Source: Catonia carolina (Eukaryota; Arthropoda; Insecta; Hemiptera; Achilidae). Taken from it: a DNA stretch of 64,000 nt. The stretch covers positions 55,885,553 to 55,949,552 of the forward strand of contig JAQMRL010000001.1 of assembly GCA_035578175.1 (NCBI GenBank), in the 5' to 3' direction. The first letter of the stretch is position 1. The number at the start of each line of letters is the position of its first letter. Of this stretch, positions 47,140 through 57,500 are shown one piece after another. Both the position numbers and the translations under genes were made by a program. The notes under the pieces are model-generated. The model worked only from the letters and a program-made list of their open reading frames with translations, was not told where the DNA came from and made no database searches.

Positions 47140-48507
47140 TGTAACCGGACGGGGTGGCGGCAGGTTGACTCACAGCAATGAAAAACTCTTGATTTATCTT
47201 GAATATATTTATTAACAATATTTTCCCATCTTAAAATTACCACTTCTGATCGCCATCAGAAACTACGCTACAATTATAATCTATAAGGTTAAACACAATA
47301 AAACCATGGTCCTTAAAGTCCCTAAGTCGTGGAACACAAGGCACAATCCCAATAAACTATTAAAGTAACCATAACCTAATACTAAATTAATCCAATTATG
47401 AGATTTACTTCCCTCGTCTAGCCCGTATTGTCCATCAACTGAACAGTCACCAGGCACTGTGGTTAGTCATATAAAATTAAATACTAATTCTAACAAGTTC
47501 AATAAAAGAAAATACTATCAGCAACAATAGTGAAAACTTACACAATAAATTCTCACAAAATTCAATAAAAAACATAGTGACAACAACAATAATGAAATTA
47601 CATAGTGAATTCTCACAAAATCAGTAAAAGAGAATATTAACGACATCAATAGTGAAATTATATAATGACTTCGCACAAAATTAATAAAAGAAAATATTAA
47701 CATCCACAATAGTGTAATTACATAATGACTCCTCTCAAAATTAATAATAAAAATAACTATTAACATCAACAATAGTGTAATTACATAATGACTCCTCTCA
47801 AAATTAATAATAAAAATAACTATTAACATCAACAATAGTGTAATTACATAATGACTACTCACAAGATCAATAAAGGAAATTATTAGCATCAACCATAGTG
47901 AAATTACATAATGATTTCTCACAGCATCAATAAAAGAAAATGTTAGCAACTATAATAATGAAATTACATAATGAATTCTCGAAAAACCCTAGCTACTGGG
48001 ACGGTAGACTTGCTTCACTTAAAGTATAGTACATAAGGGTACTTACAAAACCAAGCCAATATCGCCATCGTCCTCGCCCGAAACCTTCAGGGCCGTATGT
48101 TAAGAGGGACTCAAACGGGCCCAATCGCAGTATTCCAACTCCACGGTCTGGCTAGGCCGGGGTCACACGAGCGCACACAGTTCACTCAACCACAACTTAT
48201 ACAGTTCTAAAACCACAGGCTACACCGCCTCACCATTCCACCGGCACGTCCCGAGAGTTCACTGGAAGCCTTAAACAGTTATTCACCAGAAATACTCGCG
48301 TACTTCCACGAGAACCGCCCATACCGGGTGGTCATACGTTGTCGCTCGTGTGTGTCTGTCCTATAAAGACGCGCGTAGCTCACTCGGTCACTTCTCGCAT
48401 CGAGTCTCAACTGACGACTGACTCGTCTCCCCGCGCTCTACCCCACGTCCGCTCTACCATACCAGTGGCACTCAGCTGACGCGGCACATTCCAGCCTACT
48501 CGCTACA
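47140..48507 (-). repeat. Gypsy LTR in inverted orientation
   Basis: Starts TGTAACCGG on the plus strand and ends GCTACA, the exact reverse of the 34307 LTR and collinear with 20258-21625 at a fixed offset of 26882 bases. It is followed by the same TACACATTTCT and virus-like sequence as the left locus. Confidence 0.92.
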
Positions 48508-49633
48508 CATTTCTGTAAATATTTTCAACAATCCCAGACGTTGGTATTTCTCCAATTAACGTATAAATACCAAAAGTGAAGCGTCGACTTTGAATTAGAA
48601 GAGGGGACCAGAAAGTATCATTATATCCAGAAAGTTGTAAATCAGTTAATTTCATAGTATTTTCTTTTGAACTGACAAAAGCCGCATTATTCCCTACGGC
48701 GTCATGTTCAATTTTTGTGGTGTAGCGACTATAGATAGAGGAAACTCGTATCATATATTCCTTCACTTCGGCCACTTCGGCATCTAATGCTTCTCGGTTA
48801 TAATTTTCAGGCCAGAAATCTCGGGGATTGGTAAGAACACCTGCATCAGTAAATTTTGCGCCAGGGAGCGGGTTCTTAGATTTAAATTGCATGCTACCTT
48901 TTTCTGCAAGGTAATTAACGATGTACTCTAATCGGCAGAAAGAGACACGTTCGGCACTAACAGCATTATCAACATCAGGAGGATACATGGGAACATAACG
49001 GATATCTGTATAAGTAAATTTTCCACACGCTTCTAAAATAGCGGCGATTCGAGTAAAATATATAGAAATGTTTTCAAGCGGTTTTAATAAATCAGTCTCA
49101 AATTGAGTAAATTGACGGAATTGACGGAAATTTTGAACTGTTTGGGACTTCATATTATTCATGATTTTATAATCGACTGCGGCAAGAGATACACGATACA
49201 GTTTAAAAACTGTCATTGCAGGCAACTTGCGCTGATTCTCCGGAACAGAAACTATCTTATTAAAGTAGGCAGTAACGCCAAACCCTACACCTCTAGTGCT
49301 TACGGGTAAGCCGCAATCGTGAGTAACCTGTTCGACATTCAATTGTTCAATAGGTGTTTCGAGGTTACTATATTCACCCTGGAACTTTGTTTTCACTGCA
49401 GCTCCATAGGCTTCAACGACCTGCGCGTTCTTCTTTGTCATGAACTTATCTGCGCGGTTTTTCTGATGATTTTTATGACTTTGATTGCCCTTAGCGGGTT
49501 TATAATTATATTGATATGATGGATTAGCGTAGTAATTATTCATTCGGGATTGCCTATCACCGAAGTTTTCCTCATAGTAGCCCTGGTTGCTGTTCGGGGC
49601 ATTATTTGGCGACTGGCGTTCGCGGTAATTCAT
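48503..49633 (-). CDS. Endogenous virus-like coat/nucleoprotein ORF, duplicate of copy 1
   Basis: The same 376-codon intact ORF as at 21621-22751, with a single residue difference (Gln for Lys in the SPLLI(K/Q)SRR segment). Its start is at 49633, and its stop is again supplied by the LTR boundary. It arose by the 2948-bp duplication and not by a second viral capture. No promoter is evident; the adjacent LTR is on its 3' side and reads away from it. Confidence 0.6.
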   Translation of the reverse strand: MNYRERQSPNNAPNSNQGYYEENFGDRQSRMNNYYANPSYQYNYKPAKGNQSHKNHQKNRADKFMTKKNAQVVEAYGAAVKTKFQGEYSNLETPIEQLNVEQVTHDCGLPVSTRGVGFGVTAYFNKIVSVPENQRKLPAMTVFKLYRVSLAAVDYKIMNNMKSQTVQNFRQFRQFTQFETDLLKPLENISIYFTRIAAILEACGKFTYTDIRYVPMYPPDVDNAVSAERVSFCRLEYIVNYLAEKGSMQFKSKNPLPGAKFTDAGVLTNPRDFWPENYNREALDAEVAEVKEYMIRVSSIYSRYTTKIEHDAVGNNAAFVSSKENTMKLTDLQLSGYNDTFWSPLLIQSRRFTFGIYTLIGEIPTSGIVENIYRNV

Positions 49634-49650
49634 ATTATTAGAATTCTTAG

Positions 49651-50087
49651 GAATTCCTGGCAGGTGGAATGGACTGGCTCTCATGGCAACAAGCTACGTG
49701 ATATCAAACATGCCGTTAAGCCCTGGGATACGTCGCTGAGGAACAACAGAAGGGAAGAAGTTGTCATCGCTCGACTTAGAATTGGGCACACCAGATTAAC
49801 GCATGGGTATCTCATGACGTCTGGTGATGCTCCAGCGTGTGGCAGATGCGATTGTCCTTTGACAATAAAACATGTTTTGGTAGATTGCATCTGCTACGCA
49901 GCTCTGCGTCGGCGGTTTAAAATACCCTGCGAGTTGCGTGATGCACTCGGCGACGATAGCCATGTTTTAGACTCAACATTGAGATTTCTTAGATCCATCT
50001 GTGTATATAAAGATGTCTAATGGGGAAACGTTAATGTTGTTTTTATGTTATATGTGTATTTGTGTGTTTTATTTTTTTTTATTTTCG
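49651..50087 (+). pseudogene. LINE 3' fragment, duplicate, lacking poly(A)
   Basis: Encodes the same C-terminal 123 LINE ORF2 residues (stop at 50018-50020) as 22769-23138 and then stops within the 3' UTR. Both 3' hairpins and the poly(A) are gone, so this copy cannot be an independent retrotransposition. Confidence 0.88.
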
Positions 50088-50985
50088 GCGATTTTTTGAA
50101 ATCGAGTTTTGACCGGATACACGTTTTCAGACCCCCTGAATCCAAATAATGTTTCTAGCGATTGGTATGTGTGTGTGTGCGCGAGTGTGTGAAAAAATCT
50201 CGAACACGGAACATCGTAAAAAGTTGAAACTTGAAACTTAAGTTAGGTATACTACTAGAGGACCCGACTAACATTTTCATCAAAATCGATCAACCGTAAG
50301 TAGTAGTTTTTTCGTTTAATTTTTCACTTTATTGAATTTATCTTAAAAAAGTTCTTAGGATTTTTTTAAAAATACTACCTCAATTACTACATCTTTTATG
50401 GTCTACAAGACAGGGTAAGCGCCATGTCAATAAAAAAATTTAAGAGGCTGTGCTCTCGAAGAAACAAATGGTTGTTTTGTTGATTGCAGCTCTAATATGC
50501 TGTAAGTTATAGGAAAAGTGTACATAAGGTTGTAGTACAGAGAACATTGAAAAACCTACAACTTTATTCCAAAAATTTTTAGTATATCGCTTACTTTAGC
50601 GGTAATTAGTGACTTTTTTCTCATGAAAATCTGTAAAATATTGATTTCTTTAAGATTTCAGCGTTAGTATACTTTTAACGACAAAAGTGTATACAATCAG
50701 ATTTATAAGAAATAAAAAGATTTACAAATTTTATTATAAATATTTGTCTCTATAGAGCCTAGTTAAGCTTCAAAGAGTCGTATCCCGTGTATTACTACTA
50801 AGCCAAACTAAACTTAGTTTTCATTTGCATCATTCACTCATGATTAAAATTTGGTTATGACTTTGAGGTTCGTTTTTGTGTAATTCTAATTATTTCTAAT
50901 GATATATTTCTAATGTTATATTTTGTTCATTGTTTTCATTGGCAAGAGGATATCGTTTGAGTGTTTCACACAAGATTTCTTTTGT
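50088..50985 (+). repeat. Dispersed family B element, copy 1 (5'-truncated)
   Basis: Reverse complement of much of 56213-57155, beginning about 30 bases inside that element (CGATTTTTTGAAATCGAG). It includes the shared TTCAGACCCCCTGAA palindromic block and TTAGCGGTAATTAGTGA. It has no ORF. The truncated end is the junction with the duplicated LINE tail. Confidence 0.75.
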
Positions 50986-51124
50986 AATTGTGGTGGTAGT
51001 GAATCGCCCCCAAAAGCACATATCGCACAGGCCAAGCGACTCAGCGGTTACAGGATGAGTGAACGGTGCGTAAGGAATCGTTGTTCGTTGTTGGCATTTT
51101 AAATCTTTACATAGTTTTACTGTA

Positions 51125-51515
51125 CTATTGAAAATTGCCCATAAAAGGCAGGTGAAGTGTTAAATTATTTGAACTCGATCTGCTAGTCCTAAGGCTAAAA
51201 AAATATTTCTGTTTCTTATTACATAGTCAGCAAATTATATGACAACTATTTAAGAACAGAAACGGTGAAGGTGTAAACGACATTAGTTACTCTAAGTGTA
51301 ATGAATTTCACTATACAGCCAGACCCTGTGGTGAATGAAGTAGAGGTGTATTTTTTCAGGGAGGAAAGAAGATGCTTTTCGGAGGGCCTGGAATGCTGAT
51401 GAGCATACTTTTCCACTTGGTGAGGAAGGCATTAGTAAATCACCTGACTCCTCGTTTTATTTAGTTAAATCTCTAGAGATTCAAACCAGCATGTGGCTGT
51501 TAACCTAAATAACAC
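51125..51515 (-). repeat. Dispersed repeat family A, copy 5
   Basis: Nearly full length on the minus strand, from TTTAGGTTAACAGCC to the distal block GGTGAAGTGTTAAATTATTT. Diverged from other copies by scattered substitutions. Confidence 0.75.
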
Positions 51516-52488
51516 TATTCAAAATAACAATATGTTGCTTTAAGAACATGTAAGAATACTGTACGGTGCATAGAAAATAATAATCAAAATTAGTTTTTGT
51601 TGTATTAACTATTTTTATTTGCTACGCATTAAAAATAGCTAATTAAACGTTATTAATCTTTGCGTTTCTTTATTTTTAAATCATATAAATTAATTAATAT
51701 TAAATCTAAATTATTGTTAACTAATAACAAATTATGTATTTTTAGTTACGTTAAATCTATTTTTCCCAGTAGTTTTTTTGCGTGTATTTTATTGGCATAC
51801 GGGAATTTCTTTACTGTTAACCACGAAATTGAGAGCTTTCATGTAAACCATAAAGTCGTGTAACTCCACCCGTCCTGCCATTCAGTTGTTGCACTTCACC
51901 CGCTTTGCTGGAGGCATTAGAATTTATTCACTCAGTCAGTTCAATGTAAGCGTAACGTACACAACGTTTCGAAACGTTTGTGAGGTGTTTTTTAAAGTCG
52001 TTTTCGTTTTAAAAATTTGTTTATTTTTTAGGCCTACCGTTTAATTGTTTAATACAGCCTTTCTTTAAAAAATTTAAAATTAAATTTTCTTTTTTTAGTT
52101 TATAGTAACTGTAATTTTAGTTGTAAATATGAATGAATTTAGTGATTTTGCGAACAATTCGGTAAATCGCCTCTGACTAGCGACCGTCGTTGGAGACTGG
52201 CGAAAGAAAGAGCTTAGAAAACAAAGTAATGAAATAATCAGTAATGTGTGTGAGCTTTTTTAAAATTTGGCTAACAATCCTGAAGCAAGAACAAAATAAA
52301 ATTTATAACTTTTATGATAAAGAAATACCCGTAAAAAAAGTAAGTAGTTTCTTCCCACTCTGGCAAATACGGCAACACTGCATTACTGTCTAAATAGACC
52401 CTAGGCTCGCAATTTCATGGTTACTAGTAGTATAGTATATTGATAAAGACGTGATAGTAAAGTAGAAATTAATGTGTGTTTACTCACT
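51516..52488. other. AT-rich non-coding
   Basis: No recognisable gene or repeat. Confidence 0.4.
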
Positions 52489-52671
52489 TTAATGTTCACC
52501 CAAACGGGGCCTGCTTGGGTCCCGCTTTGGAGGAGGGTGGGACTCCTCATCTTCTGAGGAGTCCTCCTCCTCAATGGCTGGGGCGGGTGGCCGCCTCCAC
52601 GGCTGCCACCACAATAGCAGCCCCAGCCCGAAGCCAATTGCAAGTATAATGCCGATATTAACCTTTTGCAT
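52489..52671 (-). CDS. Possible small single-pass membrane protein
   Basis: A 60-codon ORF with ATG start and TAA stop. Residues 5-22 (NIGIILAIGFGLGLLLWW) form one strong hydrophobic segment directly after a short charged N-terminus, as in a signal anchor. An Arg/Pro turn, an acidic run (EEEDSSEDEE) and a basic Pro-rich tail follow. The GC content jumps sharply within the ORF compared with AT-rich flanks. TTTGG|GTGAAC near the end could be a splice donor, so this may be a first exon and not a complete gene. The family is not recognised. Confidence 0.4.
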   Translation of the reverse strand: MQKVNIGIILAIGFGLGLLLWWQPWRRPPAPAIEEEDSSEDEESHPPPKRDPSRPRLGEH

Positions 52672-52683
52672 ACTTAAAATTTT

Positions 52684-52803
52684 TTACTGTACTGTACCAT
52701 AAAATATTATATGTATGTTTGAGTAAAGTAGCAACGAATGTATAATATTATAATTTAAGTTAAATGAATTTTTCTCTGTTCGTGCACAAGTATTGACGAT
52801 TTA
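52684..52803. repeat. Direct repeat of about 117 bp, first copy
   Basis: Nearly identical to 53611-53727 (shared from ACTGTACCATAAAATATTA to AAGTATTGACGATTT). It lies immediately upstream (minus sense) of the 60-codon ORF, so the ORF's 5' flank is present twice. Confidence 0.8.
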
Positions 52804-52917
52804 AAATATTTACTGCGGGATTTAACCTTGACTACTGTTTCTTAGCAACACAGTTTCATTTACCCCATTGTTATATTATTTTGTTAACACATATTTAAGA
52901 ATTGTACTATTTAAGAA

Positions 52918-53046
52918 ATTTATAGGTCTTGGGTTCAAATCCCACACGGGCATGGCATTTTTTCATCCGTTACAAAAAATTAATTTCATACTTCACCGTC
53001 TGCATTAGAGGCAATTTGCAAAACAGTCCAACGTTAAACCAAAAAA
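52918..53046 (+). mobile_element. tRNA-derived SINE, 5'-truncated
   Basis: Begins within the tRNA-like head, retains box B GGTTCAAATCC and the tRNA-unrelated body of the copy at 8482-8658. Flanked by ATTTAAGAA (52909-52917 and 53047-53055), a 9-bp target-site duplication. Confidence 0.8.
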
Positions 53047-53199
53047 AATTTAAGAATTTCTTTTTCGATTTGTATTCAGTAGAAGAGAGATGAAACTCCG
53101 GCGTCATTTCATGAAACTAATGTTTTGTTATTAGCTTATTGTTTTCATCAGTGTCTCGACTGGTGTGATACTGATGTCTAAGCTGTTTTTTCTTGCACA

Positions 53200-53575
53200 A
53201 GTCGTACCATATTTACATACCTGTAACACCCAACATCATTTGTAATAATTTGCATATGTATTCTAACCTTTGCCTCTCCCTACAATTCACTCCCTCAATA
53301 TTACTCTCAATTATTGATAGACCAATACCTGGATCTTTTAAGATATTCCCCACCAACCTATCCCTTCTTCTGGTTAGATGTTTCTGTATACTTCTTTTTT
53401 TATCCACTTGCCTAAGAATAGCTAAATTTCTTATTCGTCCACCCACCTAATCTTAACATTTTCCTATAACACCACATTTCAAAAGCTTCTATCGTCTTCC
53501 TTTCTACAGCCCTTTTCACCCACGTTTCACTCCTGCATAATGCTACCCTCCAAACAGTGTTTTAAGATTTTTTTC
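53200..53575 (-). pseudogene. LINE C-terminal fragment
   Basis: The minus-strand translation, with frameshifts, gives ETWVKRAVERKTIEAFEMWC, then RRRDRLVGNILKDPG and IEGVNCRERQRLEYI. These are the LLYGSE.W/FEMW/RRRDRLIGHILRH/GRPR.EY blocks at the C-terminus of common insect endonuclease-RT LINEs. Dead copy, no catalytic region. Confidence 0.75.
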
Positions 53576-53610
53576 TAATCTGTAAGTTAATGCATGTAGT
53601 AGGTAACTAG

Positions 53611-53727
53611 CTTGTACTGTACCATAAAATATTATATGTATGTTTGAGTAAAATAGCAACGAATGTATAATATTATAATTTAAGTTAAATGAATTTTTCT
53701 CTGTTCGTGCACAAGTATTGACGATTT
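53611..53727. repeat. Direct repeat of about 117 bp, second copy
   Basis: Second copy of 52684-52803, about 925 bases away. No ORF follows it. Confidence 0.8.
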
Positions 53728-54029
53728 GGTATTTTGAATTACCGTGAGTCTGAAAAAGAACATATCGCGGTGTCTCTTTTCTAGTAATTCGATCGCAATG
53801 GGCTTATTGGTAATAAAATTGCATTTTCCCTCTCAATCTCGTTTCTCATCCGTTTCTTCATCCTCTCCGATTTTTTTTCCTAAAAGACGTCTGATATTGC
53901 TCCAATATATATTTCGTCATTCACAAATAAATTGTTGAAATGCATCCTGACAACCATTAATATAAATCACAGTATAAATGAAATTTATCACGTTACCTTC
54001 GTTTGTTTTTAAGTTTAAAAAACTTACGC

Positions 54030-54540
54030 GCGTTTCGGTGGTACCATCTTCTACAGAGCAATATGATTAAAATTTAAAACGGTGTTCGATTCAGCCTTTT
54101 AGATTAAAACTTTTTTTAAATTATTCATTCCTGCATTCTTTTATTTTATAACGATTCTTTGTACAATGCTTAGTTTAGCGGTAATAAGTGATTCTTTGAT
54201 ATTTCACGAAAAATCTGTAAGAAAATGAATTTTTTAAATTCTCGCCCGTAGTATGAATTTTACGGAAAACGTGTGTAAAGTTAAATTTATAGGAAATTGA
54301 AAGATGTACAACTTTTATTCAAGCATTTTTCTTTACATAGCCTTGTTTAGTTTCAATGAGTGATTTTCCGTATTATAATGCTAAACTAAGGTTGGTTGGC
54401 ACAATTCTCTCATGATTAAAATTAGGTTATGTTTTTTGATGTTAGTTTATTTGTAATTTCTGTTTACCAAATTTTAGTTTAATATGTTAATTATTTGCAG
54501 TGTCAAGAGATAGTTGTGTGGGTATTTTACGCTAGGTAAT
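54030..54540 (+). repeat. Dispersed family B element, copy 2 (partial)
   Basis: Shares TTAGCGGTAATAAGTGATT, TTTCTTTACATAGCC and TCATGATTAAAATTAGGTTA with copies at 50088 and 56213; more diverged and lacking one end. Confidence 0.65.
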
Positions 54541-55329
54541 TTATTTGTATATAAGACGTCAAAGACGTTTTATTAAAGAAAGTTTCTGCTACTAGGCACC
54601 CAAGCTGCACAATCTGCTTCCCTTACACATTAAAATACACCAGATATCATAAGGGAGTGGTTCTCAACCTTTTAGACACTGCGATTTCCTTTTTCAAGTG
54701 GCGTACTCGTGTTTTGCCGACCCTCTCAATTATAATATTAACAAATTTAAAAATCTAAAATAGTTTTAATTTTTACTCGTAACAATCTCGTTTACTTATC
54801 AAGATACATTATTACACATCACTTTAAATAATAGGCTACTAGTAATAAATGGAATGATTTTATCGAACAATTGACAGATTATAATTTTTCCAGTTAGGAC
54901 GGGATGAGTGGATATTTGTGGGTAGTGAATCCTTGTAATGAGCAAGCTGTACAAAGTGCTTAGCAAAGTGTTTATCTTCATCATAACCATCATCATAGAG
55001 CTACGAAATGATCAGGAAATTAAATAATTGACTTTCAATAGAGCTTGTTCCGTCGAATTTTTGATAAGTATTAAAAAACGAATACCAAGAACTGTCTAGA
55101 GCAGCGTTGAACATTCCATCTTCCACATTATACAACCTGTGATCAAGAATTTTCCGTAATGTTGAATTTGAAACCAAATCGAAAAGTCGTTTGACATTGG
55201 AAAATGTAATTGTTTCGTATGTCACAAAAATAAATCCAAACATTCAAAAACTGATTAATGGCACATTAACCCATGTTTCGAGTTGATTGAATGAGAAAAA
55301 GTTGTACAAGTAATGATCCTAGTGAAAGT
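54541..55329. other. Non-coding
   Basis: A hAT-like end motif AGTGGTTCTCAACCTTTT at 54656 has no identified partner. No credible gene. Confidence 0.35.
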
Positions 55330-55740
55330 GTTGTTAGGTCAACAGCCGAAAGGGTGGCTTGAACCTCTTAAGGTTTTACTAAGTAAGAAGAAGGATTGAG
55401 GTGCTTTACCATGACTTCCTCACCTAGTGGAAAAATATGATCATGCATGCCAGTCCCTCTAAAAAGCACCTACTCTCCACCCTGCAGATGAAACCTTCGC
55501 TTTATTCACGACAGGTTCTGGCTGTATAATGATGAACTGCATTACCCTGAGAGGACATAACCGTGACTAGTGTCTTTTATACCTCTACGTCGTCTGTTCT
55601 TAAATAGTTCAGTCATATAATTGGCTGCCCATGAGATAATAAACAGAACTAATTTTTGTAACCCTTGAACTAGAAGATCAAGTCCAATTAAATTAATATT
55701 CCTCCGGCTGTTAAATTAATTGCACTTGATCTTCTAGTTC
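55330..55740 (+). repeat. Dispersed repeat family A, copy 6, with distal inverted repeat
   Basis: Full family A sequence from TTAGGTCAACAGCC onward. It ends in an imperfect inverted repeat with 30-bp arms (55667-55696 and 55711-55740) and a 14-base loop. Confidence 0.75.
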
Positions 55741-56212
55741 CATCTTGTGAAAGTGCAGAAATTAATAAGCAAAGTTAAAAACACAAACCTTCGAGATATT
55801 TGTCTGAGCAGCTTTTCGCTGATTATCCAGAAATGGATACAAGACAACTCTTTGTTATAGGTAGAGGCCATAAAAACAGGTTACATCTGCAGAGTAGAGT
55901 GCTCCACTACAGCACTAGAAATAGGCACCTAATCCTTTCACAACTGGCAACAAAAGGTTTTTATCGTCGTCACTGTGATTTTTTGGCTCCAAACAATCAA
56001 ACTAAATGTTAAATTTGCTTCCTCTTTTTATGTAAAAAAATTAAAAAATGGTCTTTTAAATTTAGAGTCCTTTATAAAGTCGTTTGTTAAAGAATGTATT
56101 TTTCTTCTACAAATTGTTTTTTATAAAGTGTCATTGGTTTCAACACTAACGTAGTTTTAAATCTCTTTGGTACTGTATTACTAAATAAAAAATGGTGTGA
56201 AACACTCACACA
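55741..56212. other. Non-coding
   Basis: A 70-codon ORF at 55800-56012 has no recognisable features. Nothing else is seen. Confidence 0.35.
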
Positions 56213-57155
56213 ACTTTCTCTTGCCAATGCAAATAATTAACAATAAACTTAATATTAGTAATAAAATATTAGAAATGAACAAAAAACTAACCTCAAAAAA
56301 CATTAGTGAAATACGCAAAATTAAAATCGACCTCAGTTTGGCTTAAAAATACGGAAAATCGCTCATTCACGCTAAACTGGGCACTGTACAAAAAATGCTT
56401 TAATTAAAGTTGTAGATCTTTTAATTTTCTACAAATTTTATTATACACACTTTTGTCGTAAAATGCATTCATAGGCCGAAATCTTTAAAAAATCGAATTT
56501 TCACACGTTTTCGTGAGAAAAAAACAGAAAATCGCTAATTACCGCTAAACTAAGCGTTATACAAAAAAATGTTTGAATTAAAGTTGTAGAATTTTACATT
56601 CTCTACAACTTTTTTTATATAACATTTTGCGCTAAAATGCATATCAAAGACGCAATCGTAAAAAGAAAATGTTTTTACGCAAAAACAGCCTCACCCAGAA
56701 TTTCAGCAAACATGGCGCCTACTCTATCTTGTAGAGAATAAAAAATTGAGTAAATGAGGCGATTTTAAAAAAAATCGTAGGACCAGTTTTAGAGAAAATC
56801 GCAAAAAAGTGAAAAATTATACGAATAAACTACTACTTCCGGTTAATCAATTTTGATGAAAATGTTCAGGTCGGGTCCGGTAGTGGTATGTAACTTGAGT
56901 TTCAAATTTCAAGTTCGTACGACGTTCCGTTCTTGAGATGTTTTGTATACACACACACACGCGCGCGCGCACACACACACGCACACATACACACACACAC
57001 AGACACAGACACACACACACAGACTAATCGCTAAAAACATGTTTTTTGGGTTCAGGGGGTCTGAAAACGTATAGATCCGTTGAAAACTCGATTTCGAAAA
57101 ATCGACATGAAAACAATACTTTCTTTCCTATATATTCATATAGGCAAGAGAAAGT
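56213..57155 (-). mobile_element. Dispersed family B element, complete, 13-bp TIRs
   Basis: ACTTTCTCTTGCC (56213-56225) and GGCAAGAGAAAGT (57143-57155) are perfect 13-bp terminal inverted repeats enclosing about 0.94 kb with no transposase, so this is a MITE-like non-autonomous DNA transposon. A small palindrome (CTATATAttcaTATAG) lies just inside one end. Copies at 50088 and 54030. Confidence 0.65.
56946..57022. repeat. (CA)n/(CG)n microsatellite
   Basis: About 75 bases of alternating purine-pyrimidine, including a central CGCGCGCGCG run, within family B copy 3; the same place in copy 1 (50168-50185) has a shorter TG/CG run. Confidence 0.9.
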
Positions 57156-57500
57156 AAAAAAAAGGGAGGACCTACCCTAGGACATGTCTTTCAGTCATAG
57201 TTGGTTAGGTCAATTTCCTCCACCTCGAACCTAATGATTTTATAGCTTTTTTAAAGAATGTGTCTAGTTACTACTGTGAAAAAATATGGGTATAAAACTC
57301 ATTATTATTATTATTATTATTTTTGTCTTCTTTTAAATAAATAATAATACTGTAACTGTTCTGCATGTTTTGCTCCGTATTTCGCGACCACCCGACCCAG
57401 CTGAGAAAATCACCACCACAACCTTTTAAAATGTATTTAGTTTTATTTATTTATGTAACGTTGCATGAAAACCTTGGTCGTTATCCACAATAATATTGTA
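57156..57500. other. Non-coding with short (ATT)n
   Basis: (ATT)n at about 57301-57323. Otherwise nothing. Confidence 0.5.

Larger units (their letters stand above)
34307..48507 (+). mobile_element. Ty3/Gypsy element, complete coding region, LTRs in opposite orientation
   Basis: 5' LTR 34307-35674, primer binding site, gag, protease and pol in three frames, a nested 6-kb LINE at 40094-46144, the end of pol, a short 3' region (46807-47139), and then at 47140 an LTR that is inverted relative to the first. A normal element would have a direct LTR beginning TGTAGCG there; instead TGTAACC begins. Coding capacity is intact apart from the LINE. The inverted terminal LTR is either a rearrangement at AATGTA microhomology or an assembly misjoin. 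Confidence 0.85.
47140..50087. repeat. 2948-bp duplication of 20258-23205
   Basis: Collinear without indels (constant offset 26882) over the LTR, the duplicated site, the antisense virus-like ORF and part of the LINE tail. I noticed one substitution (Lys versus Gln in the viral-like ORF). The left edge is exactly an LTR terminus; the right edge lies in the LINE 3' UTR and joins a family B repeat. Confidence 0.9.

Noticed and set aside
34307..48507. DIRS-type element suggested by inverted LTRs
   Set aside because: The element has an aspartic protease, a tRNA primer site and a D-35-E integrase, and no tyrosine recombinase.
54650..54720. hAT-like terminal motif AGTGGTTCTCAACC
   Set aside because: No matching opposite end, target duplication or transposase seen, so no element is called.
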